Below are positions 44,062 through 53,712 of a stretch of DNA of 64,000 nucleotides, piece after piece. The position numbers and the translations under genes are program-made. Source of the stretch: Competibacter_A sp037045535 (GTDB lineage Bacteria > Pseudomonadota > Gammaproteobacteria > Competibacterales > Competibacteraceae); the NCBI GenBank assembly GCA_037045535.1, contig JBAOHI010000028.1, positions 1 through 64,000 of the forward strand, given 5' to 3'. Each line of letters begins with the position of its first letter. Positions within the stretch are counted from its first letter, which is position 1. Below the pieces are notes generated by a model. It saw nothing but the letters and a program-made list of their open reading frames with translations, was not told the origin of the DNA and ran no database searches.

Positions 44062-44255
44062 TCGGCTGGATTCAAGACGATTACCAGGGCACTCCGGAGG
44101 ACGGCTCAGCTCGGTTGAGCAGCGGCGCCGACGTGGTCCGCGTCCTGCGCGGCGGGTCTTGGCGCCACTACCGCGCGCGCGGCGTACCGCTACGCGTACC
44201 CCCCGACGCCCGCTATGACCACATCGGTTTTCGCTGTACCCGAACTCGGTCGTGA
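44062..44255 (+). pseudogene. SUMF1/formylglycine-generating-type domain, C-terminal fragment
   Basis: About 64 codons reading WIQDDYQGTPEDGSARLSSG, VVRVLRGGSWRHYRARGVPL and YDHIGFRCTRTRS. RVLRGGSW and GFRC are the invariant end of the FGE-sulfatase (C-type-lectin-like) fold. The first 200 residues of such a domain are absent, and the surrounding frame is not protein-like. Confidence 0.65.
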
Positions 44256-44547
44256 GCGCGGCCAGCGGGCAAGCCGGAGCGAATCGCCAGCGGGGGAGAG
44301 ACGCGGGGCGATGAGAAAATAATACATACGCAACACCGTCAACGTCGCACGCCCAACTACGGTTGGCCGCCCCATCGTTTCCCCAGACCCTGCAGCACGC
44401 CACGCGGCACGCCCGATTAATTTCGCCTACATTTTTCGTGTACCCCGGACAAACCTTCGGTTTATCGGGTGACTACCTTCATCACCAAGTAAAGAGATTG
44501 CCCGGTCAGACAGCCACGCCGTGCAACGCTCCCTCTGGAGGATACTC
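44256..44547. other. Intergenic region upstream of the oligomer hydrolase gene
   Basis: About 290 bases with no gene. It should contain the promoter of the hydrolase gene; the clearest signal is CTGGAGG, 7 bases before its ATG. I could not assign promoter boxes. Confidence 0.4.
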
Positions 44548-46746
44548 ATGATCGTCGCATTCACTCGGCGGACGTTTACGCTCACTTCCCTCAGTCTGGT
44601 CGCTCTCGGCGTGCCGGCTCATGCCCAGCAACCGTCAGGAAACGCCTACGACCACTATGTCGGGCATTTTGGCTCGAAGAACGTCAAACCACCTTACATC
44701 AGCGAAATCAGTGCCAAGTATTATGATGGCGACTCCGACGACCTGTTGACCGGCGGTCTTGGCAAGACGGGGCTCGCAGCGGCCGCGCCGCCTTTCGCGG
44801 ACCCGCTCGCGCCGACCCCAGAAGAATTGCGCCGTAACGCCATTCACACCAACTATCGCGCGGTACTGGACATCCTGCCGGCGGGCGGCTACGGAACGCT
44901 GTACGGTCCGAACGTCACCAACACCGGCGCCGTGACAGCGAGTGAGGGCAAGATCCCCGGCTGGGAGTACCTCACTTACGCTGATGACGGCACAGGCCGC
45001 AAGAACGTGACGCTGATGGTGCAAATCCCGGATAGCTTCGACCTGAAGCAGCCCTGCATCGTCACCGCAACATCCTCGGGATCGCGCGGCATCTATGGGG
45101 CTATCGGCGCGTCGGGCGAGTGGGGCCTTAAGCAGGGCTGCGCCGTCGCCTACACCGACAAAGGTACCGGCAACGGCTTGCACGATCTGATGACCGATTC
45201 GGTCGGGCTAATCGACGGTACTCGCACCGACGCCGTGACCGCGGGCGAGCGATCTCACTTCACCGCCGACGTCACCGAGGCGGCGCGCGCCACCTTCAAC
45301 GCCGCGACACCGAATCGGGTTGCCTACAAGCACGCCCACTCGCAACAGAATCCTGAGAAGAACTGGGGTAACAACACGTTGCAGTCGATCCGCTTTGCGT
45401 TCTACGTACTCAACGAGCAGTTCGGCAAGAAAGGATCGGATGGCAGCACCCGGATCGTCATTGATCCGAAGCACACCGTGGTGATCGCCTCCGGCCTCTC
45501 GAACGGCGGCGCCGGCGCGCTGCAAGCAGCCGAGCAGGACCTGTCTGGGCTCATCGATGGCATCGCGATCACCGAGCCCAACGCCCAGCCCACCAACGTG
45601 AAAAAACTCAAAATCGTACAGGGTACGACCGAGCAGCCGGTGATCGGCAAGCCATTGCTCGATTACTTCACGTTCGCCAGCTTGTACCAACCCTGCGCCG
45701 CGCTGGCGCTCATCCCTGCCGACACGGCCGGCTATACCATCGCCAATCTCCTCGCGCCCTCCGTAATCGCACAAGGCGCAACGCGTTGCGCAAGCCTCGC
45801 CGCAAAGGGCCTCGTTGGGGGCGCGACGTCTACGGAGCAGGCTGCGGATGCACTTGCCAAGCTGCACGCTTACGGCTGGCTGACCGACAGCGACACCTTG
45901 CAGCTTTCGCATTACGCCTTCGCCACGCCGGCAATCACCGTAACCTACACGAATGCGCTCGGAAGGGTCAGCGTGCTCGACAATTTGTGCGGCTTCAGTT
46001 TCGCCAATACCAATGCGGCTGGCGATCCGATTGCACAGGTGTCGGCAACGCAACTCGGCACATTTTCGACCGGCAACGGTATCCCGCCGACCAGCGGCGT
46101 TAACCTGGTTTACAACGACGCGGCGAACAGTGCGCCGGGTTTCGTCGGCAAGCGCGATCTTCTGGCATCGTCACCGTCGACCGGGGCATTCGACCTTGCG
46201 CTAGACGGCGCGATCTGCCAGCGCGACCTGACCGTGGGCAGCGACGTTGTCGACGGCGGTGCCCTCGACGCGAGCGAGGCCGCCTACGCGCGCCGCATCG
46301 GGGAGGGCATTGCGGAGGTGCAACTCACCGGGCGGCTACGCGGCAAGCCAGCCCTGATCGTGCACGGCCGCGCGGATGCGCTGATCCCAGTCAACCATGC
46401 CTCGCGCGCTTACTACGGCGCCAACCAGCTCGCCGAGGGCAACGGTCACCGCAAGCTCTCGTACATCGAGGTCACGAACGCTCAGCACTTCGATGCGTTC
46501 CTGGGGTTCCCTGGGTATGCCGAGCGATTCGTGCCGCTACATGTGTATCTCATCCGCGCACTGAATGCGATGTATGACCATCTGACGACTGGGGCGGCGC
46601 TGCCACCGTCGCAGGTCGTGCGCACCGTGCCGCGCGGACCGGAAGCATCGCCGATCACGGTGACGAACGTTCCAAACTTCTCCGCCGATCCTGCCTCCAG
46701 CGATCGGATCGAATTCAAACGGGATACGCTTTACATTCCCGACTGA
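44548..46746 (+). CDS. Secreted D-3-hydroxybutyrate oligomer hydrolase
   Basis: A 732-residue exported protein. A signal peptide spans residues 1-26 (RRTFTLTSLSLVALGVPAHA, cleavage after AHA). The 3HBOH-family body includes GRKNVTLMVQIPDSFDL, IVTATSSGSRGIYGAIG, GCAVAYTDKGTGNGLHDL and the nucleophile Ser318 in VIASGLSNGGAG; further on ALIVHGRADALIPVNHASRA and EVTNAQHFDAFLGFPGY supply the probable aspartate and histidine. It splits soluble oligomers of 3-hydroxybutyrate released from polyhydroxybutyrate to the monomer. It is a single gene without nearby phaZ or phaC in the window. Confidence 0.93.
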   Translation: MIVAFTRRTFTLTSLSLVALGVPAHAQQPSGNAYDHYVGHFGSKNVKPPYISEISAKYYDGDSDDLLTGGLGKTGLAAAAPPFADPLAPTPEELRRNAIHTNYRAVLDILPAGGYGTLYGPNVTNTGAVTASEGKIPGWEYLTYADDGTGRKNVTLMVQIPDSFDLKQPCIVTATSSGSRGIYGAIGASGEWGLKQGCAVAYTDKGTGNGLHDLMTDSVGLIDGTRTDAVTAGERSHFTADVTEAARATFNAATPNRVAYKHAHSQQNPEKNWGNNTLQSIRFAFYVLNEQFGKKGSDGSTRIVIDPKHTVVIASGLSNGGAGALQAAEQDLSGLIDGIAITEPNAQPTNVKKLKIVQGTTEQPVIGKPLLDYFTFASLYQPCAALALIPADTAGYTIANLLAPSVIAQGATRCASLAAKGLVGGATSTEQAADALAKLHAYGWLTDSDTLQLSHYAFATPAITVTYTNALGRVSVLDNLCGFSFANTNAAGDPIAQVSATQLGTFSTGNGIPPTSGVNLVYNDAANSAPGFVGKRDLLASSPSTGAFDLALDGAICQRDLTVGSDVVDGGALDASEAAYARRIGEGIAEVQLTGRLRGKPALIVHGRADALIPVNHASRAYYGANQLAEGNGHRKLSYIEVTNAQHFDAFLGFPGYAERFVPLHVYLIRALNAMYDHLTTGAALPPSQVVRTVPRGPEASPITVTNVPNFSADPASSDRIEFKRDTLYIPD

Positions 46747-46861
46747 CGAAACAACCCAACGGAGGGGCGCCTTGTTGCAGTCGTCGGACGCCCCTCACGA
46801 CGCTGGTCCTGCGTCGCGCCCGCTCGTTAGCTTCAGTGTCGGCGCCCCCTAGATGCTGTAG

Positions 46862-46996
46862 TCACGAGATTTTAAGCCAGAAGGCGAGACAGGCGATGTG
46901 TATGGCGGCGCGGAAAGAAGCGCTGTTTTTGGCATATCGGGTGGCAATGCCGTGCCATCTTTGCAGATGCGGGAAGGCATTTTCGACCAGATGGCG
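46862..46996 (-). pseudogene. IS5-family (IS427-like) transposase, C-terminal remnant
   Basis: The minus strand ends a transposase: RHLVENAFPHLQRWHGIATR then YAKNSASFRAAIHIACLAFW and LKIS before a stop. This is the usual last 45 residues of IS427/IS1031-type enzymes, distinct from the IS5 copies at 14 and 17 kb. It abuts the 3' end of the amylase gene, so the element probably inserted there and was then deleted. Confidence 0.78.
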
Positions 46997-49627
46997 TTAT
47001 CTCAGATAAATTCCATCCTCTCCAATCCTTCCTGGCCCATTCAGCACATAAATGCCGGCGGAATTACCCCGGACACGGAAGGAAATGCTGCCGTTGGACA
47101 CGTTGATCCGGTTGCCGGTCACGGCGTCCGCGTAATTGCCATTTCGGATATTGCCCACGGTGATATCCTGATCGCCGCCCATGGCTAAACCCACGACCGC
47201 GTAGCTTTCACCGTTGTGGTAATCCCGGACAAAGCTCATGCCCCCGCCCCATTCATTGACCTGACTCATGGGCGCTTTCTGCAAGGCGGGGATACGACGA
47301 CGAATGAGATTGAGCCGTCGAACGTGTTGATACAGCGGATGCGCTTGGGTGGCAGCGATGTTGGCATTCGTCAGATGGTCGCCGAAATAAGCCCGTCCGG
47401 TGGTCTCCAGGGTATCGTCGTTGCCGATGATGTCCTGCGGCGCGCCTTTCATGAACTCGATTTCCTCGCCGTAGTACAGGCAGGGAATGCCGCGTATGGT
47501 CCAGAGCAGGTTATACGCGGCAGCGGCCATCCACTGATCGCCCTGGAAACGGAAGCGGAAATCGTTGTCGGGACCGACATCGTGATTCTGTAAAAACGTC
47601 ACCAGTTGGGTAGCGTCACCGTACACCCAATCCATTCCCAGAATGCCGCCGATCCCGCCATAGCTGCCGCGACTGAGGTTGTCCCGGAAGGTGGAGAACA
47701 GGGAAAAATCGAGTACCGAAAATCCTGAATTGCCGCCTGAATTCGGATTGCGGCGATCATCGCCCAGCCGGGTATACCACCAAGGCCGGAGATCGCTGGG
47801 CGCGTTGTCGCCGCCGAGGTCGCCCCAGCCGGTACCCTTGACCAGATTCTCGCCAAACACGAACAAGCCCGGCTTGTGCGCTTTCCAGGCATTGACATAT
47901 TCCAGTAGATTCTCGCGCGAGAGATGCTTGACGGTATCGATCCGCAGCGCGTCCACCCCCATATCCAGATAGCGGTTGATCGCGTTTATCAGATAGTCCT
48001 TGACGTTTTGCCGCTCCGTCGCCAGATCGATGCAATCGCCGGCCAGATGCTTGGTCTGGATCGCCACGCTTTCCCAATCGCCGCCGGCCATGAATCCCTG
48101 CTGGTGATACCACTCGGGATCGAGGGTGTTGGCGTCCACGCCAAAAAACCGGTTCGGGTCGTAGCCTGGGCTTGGCACCGTGGCGCTGGTGCGCGGATCG
48201 ACCAGCGGCGTGCTCCCCGCCGGGTCGGAGGTTTGCCGCTCGCGGAACCAGGCCGGGGCTAGCGGATTATCGTTATCCTCGCGATTAGGGCTGCGATAGT
48301 CGCCGAGATTGCCCTGATAGGGGCCGTTGTTGACCCGGCCCTGTTGCGAACCCCTCGGCACGTAATACTTGATCGGTAAATGATCGATCCAGACCTGACC
48401 GCGAATGCCGTACTGCGAGGAATGATTGATCACCACGTCCTGGATGATTTTGATGCCGCGCGCATGGGCGGCGTTGATGAGGTCCTGATACGTCGCGTCT
48501 GGCGATTCCAGCCGGGGATCGACCCGCGTCCAGTCGTAGCCGTGATAGCCGTGGTAATCGAGACCGCTGCGATTCTCGATGGGCGGCGTGATCCAGATGG
48601 CGGTAAAACCGAGATCGCGAATGTAATCGAGTTGCTGGATCAAACCTCTGAAATCGCCGCGCCAATGCGGGTCTTCGGCCTGCCCGGTGGCGGCATTGAA
48701 TTTGATCCGGTCACGGCAGAAATAATTGTTGTCGGGATCGCCATCGTAAAATCGGGTAGTGATTAGAAAATAAATCGTTTCCTCGCGGAAATCGGTCGGC
48801 GGGCTGACCGGGCCGATGTTGTAGTAGAAGCTTTGCCGGGTTTCGTTGCCCGCGCCGTCGATGGCGAGAAAACGGAGGGTCGCGCTGGATGTGACCGCGA
48901 TCGGATTGCCCGCTAATCCCGCCGTTGCATCGCCCCGCGCGTAGACCGGCGAAGCGGGCGTCGGTGCCGAACCGTCCATGGTGTAATACGCCATGACCGG
49001 CGCGGGCCGATTGTCGCGGATGGTAAAAACGACATCGACGGGATTTTCGTAGGTGCCATCGGTAACGCTCGCGGCGATGGTTGGCCGCTCTAGGTCCGCG
49101 TTGGGGTCGATGGTGTAAATAAAGGTGCTGATACCCCCCACATCGCCCGCCGAATTGATCCCGAAAGCCATCAGGGTCGTCGGCTGGGCGATTGCGATGG
49201 GTCCGGCATACACGGGGGATGCAGTGGTCGGCGGTGTGCCATCGGTGGTGTAGTAAATCACGTCATTCCGGTTGCTGCCCTGTAACACCACCTGTTGCGC
49301 GGTCAAATATGTTTGTGCGGGCGGTGAAGCGGTGATGACCGGAATCTGGGGCCGCTCCGGGTTGGTGTCGTACCACTGATTGTTGCGGTAATACCAGCCC
49401 TCCTGGTCTCTTCGCAGATTACCGCTTTGGCGTCCAGCCCCGTCGTTGAATACGACACTGGCCGTTTCGGCAGTCTCAAACCGATGGATAAACCAATCAT
49501 CACCCTCGGCGGTCATGGCGACTCCCGGCCATGTCGTTTGGGGAACAGCCGGCGTGGTGTCCCAATAATGGATATTGACGGTATTGCGCCAATCGCTGGG
49601 CTTTTTGAAATGGACGATGAGCGGCAT
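46997..49627 (-). CDS. GH13 alpha-amylase with starch-binding and chitobiase-like N-terminal domains
   Basis: An 876-residue modular enzyme. Residues 1-90 look like a CBM25/26-type starch-binding module (VNIHYWDTTPAVPQTTWPGV). Two CHB_HEX-type beta-sandwich repeats follow (YYTTDGTPPTTASPVYAGP; YYTMDGSAPTPASPVYARG). The GH13 barrel has DVVINHSS, the nucleophile in MGVDALRIDTVKH, the acid/base in LFVFGENL and the third acid in FLQNHD. No signal peptide is visible, which is odd for a starch-binding enzyme. GGAGG precedes the ATG. The end of the gene touches an IS remnant, so a few C-terminal residues may be lost. Confidence 0.9.
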   Translation of the reverse strand: MPLIVHFKKPSDWRNTVNIHYWDTTPAVPQTTWPGVAMTAEGDDWFIHRFETAETASVVFNDGAGRQSGNLRRDQEGWYYRNNQWYDTNPERPQIPVITASPPAQTYLTAQQVVLQGSNRNDVIYYTTDGTPPTTASPVYAGPIAIAQPTTLMAFGINSAGDVGGISTFIYTIDPNADLERPTIAASVTDGTYENPVDVVFTIRDNRPAPVMAYYTMDGSAPTPASPVYARGDATAGLAGNPIAVTSSATLRFLAIDGAGNETRQSFYYNIGPVSPPTDFREETIYFLITTRFYDGDPDNNYFCRDRIKFNAATGQAEDPHWRGDFRGLIQQLDYIRDLGFTAIWITPPIENRSGLDYHGYHGYDWTRVDPRLESPDATYQDLINAAHARGIKIIQDVVINHSSQYGIRGQVWIDHLPIKYYVPRGSQQGRVNNGPYQGNLGDYRSPNREDNDNPLAPAWFRERQTSDPAGSTPLVDPRTSATVPSPGYDPNRFFGVDANTLDPEWYHQQGFMAGGDWESVAIQTKHLAGDCIDLATERQNVKDYLINAINRYLDMGVDALRIDTVKHLSRENLLEYVNAWKAHKPGLFVFGENLVKGTGWGDLGGDNAPSDLRPWWYTRLGDDRRNPNSGGNSGFSVLDFSLFSTFRDNLSRGSYGGIGGILGMDWVYGDATQLVTFLQNHDVGPDNDFRFRFQGDQWMAAAAYNLLWTIRGIPCLYYGEEIEFMKGAPQDIIGNDDTLETTGRAYFGDHLTNANIAATQAHPLYQHVRRLNLIRRRIPALQKAPMSQVNEWGGGMSFVRDYHNGESYAVVGLAMGGDQDITVGNIRNGNYADAVTGNRINVSNGSISFRVRGNSAGIYVLNGPGRIGEDGIYLR

Positions 49628-49709
49628 GGTCTATTCCTCCAATATTATACTAGAGACACTGATGTCATGGTTTATAGGTATTAAACAATTACTCTTTTAA
49701 TCGTGTTCT

Positions 49710-50390
49710 TTAAGCGGCGCGAGCTGAAAGGAGCTGGAGTAACTTTCCGGAGTCGTTAGAGCTGATTTTATGTTGAGTTGATCCCCGATAAGCAGGCTGT
49801 CCCTTTTCTAGAATCACTTCGACATCGCCTCCTTGCGGACTGATAAGTCCTGCATGGATGGCTGCTGTGCAGATGGGAGAGAAACCCGTGTAAACATCCG
49901 TGCCGTAAATACCCCTATCACCACACCCAGCAGGACATGAAACAATGTAAGTCGAACCAAGCTCACCATGGATGTCGTTAGCGGAAAAAGAACAACCTGC
50001 TTCGATTATCTCTACACTTGTAGTATCAATCACCCCTGATTGGAGTTCTCTTTTTTCGGAGCTTGAGGCTAAAACAGGCTCTTTGTTGGGCGTTTCTGTT
50101 TCCTTACCGTTTGATTTTACAGACGTCTCAATAAATTGATCAGGTTTTTTCTGGAATGGTGTCGCGATAGGCAAGGCTGATGTGTCTGTTGTCTTCTGCT
50201 GAAAATGCATTGAAAGGCCAAGAACTATAAATGCCAAGCCGACGACCCCGGAAATCACTCGACCCTTAGCGCCTGGTTCGATTTTTCCACTAATATTGCC
50301 AATTACAGCAACAAGCAGAAAGATTATCCCAGCTATAACGAATATTGTGGCTAAAGGCGCATTAAATATACCTTTAACGATCTCATTCAT
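49710..50390 (-). CDS. Membrane-anchored LCCL-type protein (shared N-terminal module, member 1)
   Basis: A 226-residue protein. Residues 1-62 hold two transmembrane helices in a module that recurs at 54.9 and 55.1 kb (MNEIVKGIFNAPLATIFVIA; GNISGKIEPGAKGRVISG). A low-complexity linker follows. The C-terminal 90 residues match an LCCL domain: CPAGCGDRGIYGTDVYTGFS, ICTAAIHAGLISPQGGDVEV and AYRGSTQHKISS. LCCL domains are extracytoplasmic, disulfide-bonded modules. Function unknown. Confidence 0.72.
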   Translation of the reverse strand: MNEIVKGIFNAPLATIFVIAGIIFLLVAVIGNISGKIEPGAKGRVISGVVGLAFIVLGLSMHFQQKTTDTSALPIATPFQKKPDQFIETSVKSNGKETETPNKEPVLASSSEKRELQSGVIDTTSVEIIEAGCSFSANDIHGELGSTYIVSCPAGCGDRGIYGTDVYTGFSPICTAAIHAGLISPQGGDVEVILEKGQPAYRGSTQHKISSNDSGKLLQLLSARAA

Positions 50391-50693
50391 AATGACTGAA
50401 CTCCAAATAATACGGTGGCATCACATACCTTCCATAGGATGTTAAATTGAAAAATTCTCCTCCTGTGAATTTTCCCGTGATCGGAGTTATGAGGCGGGCA
50501 GGCGAGGCGAACATAACTTAACAAGAGCAATTTATTGAATTAAGTTCACACCCTAGCCCCACGTTGCCACCCCACGCCATCACAGGAAGATTTACAGGAC
50601 CAATATCTTGATTGCTGGCTTTAATCGCATTCAGCAATAGCGCCGATAAAAAGCAGATTTTGCCAGCAGTCTCGATTGGACCTTCTATTGTCA
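50391..50693. other. Intergenic region, nothing recognised
   Basis: About 300 bases between the LCCL-type gene and the aldo/keto reductase. No gene-like frame or clear regulatory element was seen. Confidence 0.4.
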
Positions 50694-51749
50694 CTACGAC
50701 TGATGGTGATTTTCGATCAGCGGCAAGGTATTGCCGTAAATGACGTGTCGGACGCCTTCTCGCATCAGGAAGTCGTGCGGGAAGCCGGGGGCGATGGCAC
50801 TGGCCGTGTCCAGTCGCTGCAAGTGCTCGTCGCTCAGCTTGAAGTCCAGGGACGCCAAATTGTCCCGAAGCTGCGGGAGCGTGCGCGCGCCGAGAATCGG
50901 GATGATCACCCCGCGCCGCTGCTGCCGGACCCAGTTGATGGCCACTTGCGAAGGTGTGCGACCGATCGCTTTCGCCAGCTCGACCACGGCGGCGGCGATG
51001 CCGAAATTGCGTTCGTCCATCAAATCCTGACCCCAGGGGCTGACGGTGTAGCGCGCGTCCGCCGCCGCGCTCTTGTCCGCCTCGGGATTGTATTTGCCGG
51101 TGAGCAAGCCGCCGCCCAGCGGCCCCCAGGCCGTCACGGCGATATCCAGGGCCCGCGCCATCGGCAACAGGTCGCGCTCGGGCGTGCGCTCGATCAGGCT
51201 GTACTGAATTTGCAGGCCCACGAACGGGCTCCAGCCGCGCAGCTCCGCCAAGGTGTTGGCGCGGGAGATGATCCAGGCGGGCGTGTCGGAAATGCCGATG
51301 TACAGCACCTTGCCGGCGCGAACCAGGTCGTCGAACGCCCGCATCACCTCATCGACCGGCGTCATGAAATCCCAGGCGTGTAACCAATACAGGTCGATGT
51401 AGTCGGTGCCGAGCCGCTTCAGGCTGGCATCGAGTGCCTGCACCATGCTCTTGCGGTGGTTGCCGCCGCCGTTGGGGTCGTCCGGGCGGCTGTTCAGGGT
51501 GTACTTGGTGGCGAGCACGAAGCGTTCGCGCTCGGCGGCAATGAATTCACCGACATAGCGTTCACTGGTGCCTTCGGTGTAATGGTTGGCGGTGTCGATG
51601 AAATTGCCGCCCGCTTCGGCGAAGGTATCGAACAGCCGGCGACTTTCTTCCTTGGACGCGCCCCAGCCCCATTCCTCGCCGAAGGTCATGGACCCGAGGC
51701 ACAGCTCCGAAACGCGTAGGCCGCTGTTGCCAAACAGTTTGTAACGCAT
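50694..51749 (-). CDS. Aldo/keto reductase
   Basis: A 351-residue (alpha/beta)8 NADPH-dependent reductase. The catalytic tetrad is visible: Asp and Tyr in NFIDTANHYTEGTSE, Lys in VLATKYTLN and His in LYWLHAWD. The cofactor end shows IPILGARTLPQLRDNLASLD. GAGGAG precedes the ATG. It lies 54 bp downstream of an NADP-dependent oxidoreductase gene on the same strand, so both may serve redox detoxification of aldehydes or ketones; the substrate is unknown. Confidence 0.92.
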   Translation of the reverse strand: MRYKLFGNSGLRVSELCLGSMTFGEEWGWGASKEESRRLFDTFAEAGGNFIDTANHYTEGTSERYVGEFIAAERERFVLATKYTLNSRPDDPNGGGNHRKSMVQALDASLKRLGTDYIDLYWLHAWDFMTPVDEVMRAFDDLVRAGKVLYIGISDTPAWIISRANTLAELRGWSPFVGLQIQYSLIERTPERDLLPMARALDIAVTAWGPLGGGLLTGKYNPEADKSAAADARYTVSPWGQDLMDERNFGIAAAVVELAKAIGRTPSQVAINWVRQQRRGVIIPILGARTLPQLRDNLASLDFKLSDEHLQRLDTASAIAPGFPHDFLMREGVRHVIYGNTLPLIENHHQS

Positions 51750-51803
51750 GACGTGGAACTCCTCTGTGATCGTCGGTTCTCCCGCGCGGCGAGAGAAGGG
51801 GTG

Positions 51804-52448
51804 TCACTTGTGCAGCAGCTTGAAAGCGTGATTGACGGAATTGACGCGGAAGAAATGGCGGATCCAGACCATCGCCATTGGTTCGAGATAGCGGGCGCAG
51901 TCGATGGCGCCGATATCGACGACCGACCAGCCAAACGTCTTTAGCAAATCGGTCACCGTGGCCTTGGCCTGTTCATCGTTGCCGCAAATGAACATATCGG
52001 GAGGGCCACCGGGAAATTCCGGCCTGAACATGTGCGGGCTGCCCACGATGTTGAACGCCTTGACCACTTTTGAGTCTGGCAGCCAGCGCTGAATCTGCTC
52101 GCTGGCTGAATCGGTGTGGCCGATGGCGAGCTTGGGCGGGATACCGCCGGAGAAATCCAAGGGATTGACGGTATCGATCACGACCTTACCCGCCAGGTTG
52201 GCCGGATCGGTCAATCGGATAGCGTTTTCCGTGCCCGTCCAGATCGTGCAAATCACCGCCAGTTCACCAAAAGCCGCCGCTTCCGCAAAAGTGCCAGTCG
52301 AGGCTTTCGCGCCAGCTTTGTTGACCCAATCTCTGACTTTCTCCTGGCTGGGATCGCGCGACCCCATTTTGACCTCGTGACCAAGGGCGGCGAAGCCGCT
52401 GCCGAGGGCTTGGCCCACATTGCCGGTGCCGAGAATGCCGATTTTCAT
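51804..52448 (-). CDS. NADPH-dependent F420-reductase-like/NAD(P)-binding oxidoreductase
   Basis: A 214-residue Rossmann protein: MKIGILGTGNVGQALGSGFA then GHEVKMGSRDPSQEKV, where the serine-arginine pair points to NADPH. The following VVIDTVNPLDFSGGIPP and KVVKAFNIVGSPHMFRPEF are hallmarks of the F420-reductase-like group of proteins, most of which in proteobacteria do not use F420. ATG 52448 is preceded by GAGGAAACGAG. Likely operon with the aldo/keto reductase. Confidence 0.87.
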   Translation of the reverse strand: MKIGILGTGNVGQALGSGFAALGHEVKMGSRDPSQEKVRDWVNKAGAKASTGTFAEAAAFGELAVICTIWTGTENAIRLTDPANLAGKVVIDTVNPLDFSGGIPPKLAIGHTDSASEQIQRWLPDSKVVKAFNIVGSPHMFRPEFPGGPPDMFICGNDEQAKATVTDLLKTFGWSVVDIGAIDCARYLEPMAMVWIRHFFRVNSVNHAFKLLHK

Positions 52449-52575
52449 AGCTCGTTTCCTCAAGGTTGAAATAACGGTTTTAAGAAATCATTAGGTGAAT
52501 TATCTATATTGGGATCAGGTGAATATGAGTGGTTTTTATCAATGTTCCACCCTATATAAGTGGTGATGGCTAGTG

Positions 52576-53400
52576 TTAGCGAGCGACTTGAACCCAGTAA
52601 TATTCGCCTTTTGGGGTTTTAATTAATTTTATATTTTGAACGGTGACCACTTGTCCGTAATTAATCACGGATCGTATTGGTGAGTAATTCCAGCCATCGG
52701 ATTCAGAGTAAGTGGGCGCATCCGACCGCAGATTAACGTCCGTTGTCGCTCGAATTTTATCTTTTACTGACGGTTTAGGATCTGCATTGTTGGTTGCTCC
52801 ATCAACTTCAAAATACCTTGCTCTCCATCCGCCATCTGGATTGAGTACTCCATAAAATGACCACCCATCTTCAGCTATTCGAGTCTGCTCATTTTTATAG
52901 GCTTCATTGATCGATTGCTGGGTTTGTTGCGCAAATTGAGCATCGTTTAACTTGACGCCAATTTCCTTGATAGCTTGATTCAGTTTTAAGTCAGATTGGC
53001 TCTGTACTGTCTTGATTACCTGAGATAGCTCGGAATCAAGCTTTGTCTGAGCATCAAAAGAAAAATTTTTCATTTTTTCATTGATAATACTTATCATCTC
53101 TTTTTGCAGAGCATCCTCGGCACGCTGCTGTAACTCGGGTATAGCTTTTTCCGAAAATTTTTTAATTGCCAGATCGGTGGCGCCAGAAACAATTTTATCG
53201 TAGGCATTAAAGCCAAATAATGCTAATGCTCCCGTGACAATCGTAGCCCATGTCCCAAAGTGGAAAAACAGCTTTTTCTTGGTGCCATCGAAGACTCGAT
53301 TACTCAAAGCATCTTCATATGGAGATGCAAGGCGCTGGATATCGCATTGTAAAAGCTCTATTGTTCGTTGCAGTTTAATTATATCGGTTTCGTTTTCCAT
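52576..53400 (-). CDS. Membrane-anchored coiled-coil protein with SH3-like C-terminus
   Basis: A 274-residue AT-rich gene. One transmembrane helix lies near residues 46-66 (HFGTWATIVTGALALFGF). A long helical, coiled-coil-prone part follows (QQRAEDALQKEMISIINEKM; TKLDSELSQVIKTVQSQSDL). The last 60 residues look like a bacterial SH3 domain: TTDVNLRSDAPTYSESDGW then INYGQVVTVQNIK and YYWVQVAR. It has the same anchor-linker-domain plan as its LCCL and PPC neighbours but a different anchor. Role unknown; binding of cell wall or another protein is possible. Confidence 0.65.
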   Translation of the reverse strand: MENETDIIKLQRTIELLQCDIQRLASPYEDALSNRVFDGTKKKLFFHFGTWATIVTGALALFGFNAYDKIVSGATDLAIKKFSEKAIPELQQRAEDALQKEMISIINEKMKNFSFDAQTKLDSELSQVIKTVQSQSDLKLNQAIKEIGVKLNDAQFAQQTQQSINEAYKNEQTRIAEDGWSFYGVLNPDGGWRARYFEVDGATNNADPKPSVKDKIRATTDVNLRSDAPTYSESDGWNYSPIRSVINYGQVVTVQNIKLIKTPKGEYYWVQVAR

Positions 53401-53584
53401 CGGATTATCTCTGAATCAAAATAAAGTACTATTCGAAAAGCAATGAATTCCACTATCCAATCTCTTCTAGCCAGATACATAAATTGCATTTGCTAATTGA
53501 GAAACAAAGCCAAGTATTTGCATGATGCTCAAGCTATCCGAGTGGAATCAGCATTCCCTAATTTTTCCGCCAACACCCAATAAA

Positions 53585-53712
53585 GCACCAATCTGGGAAT
53601 TACGGTGCGCAAGACCATCGACGCCATAATCGCCACTCGCTGCATCGAGAACGGTTTCATGCTGCTTTACAGCGACAAGGACTGTGACCCCTTCGTGCAA
53701 CATCTTGGCCTC
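53585..53712 (+). pseudogene. VapC-type PIN toxin, C-terminal fragment
   Basis: The plus strand reads LGITVRKTIDAIIATRCIEN then GFMLLYSDKDCDPFVQHLGL, the end of a VapC PIN-domain ribonuclease, including the last acidic residues. A stop just upstream (TAA) and the lack of the N-terminal half show that it is a remnant. It ends where a fragment of an FAD enzyme starts on the other strand. Confidence 0.7.

Noticed and set aside
44062..44255. A diversity-generating retroelement target
   Set aside because: The domain end fits such targets, but no reverse transcriptase, accessory gene or template repeat is visible in the window.
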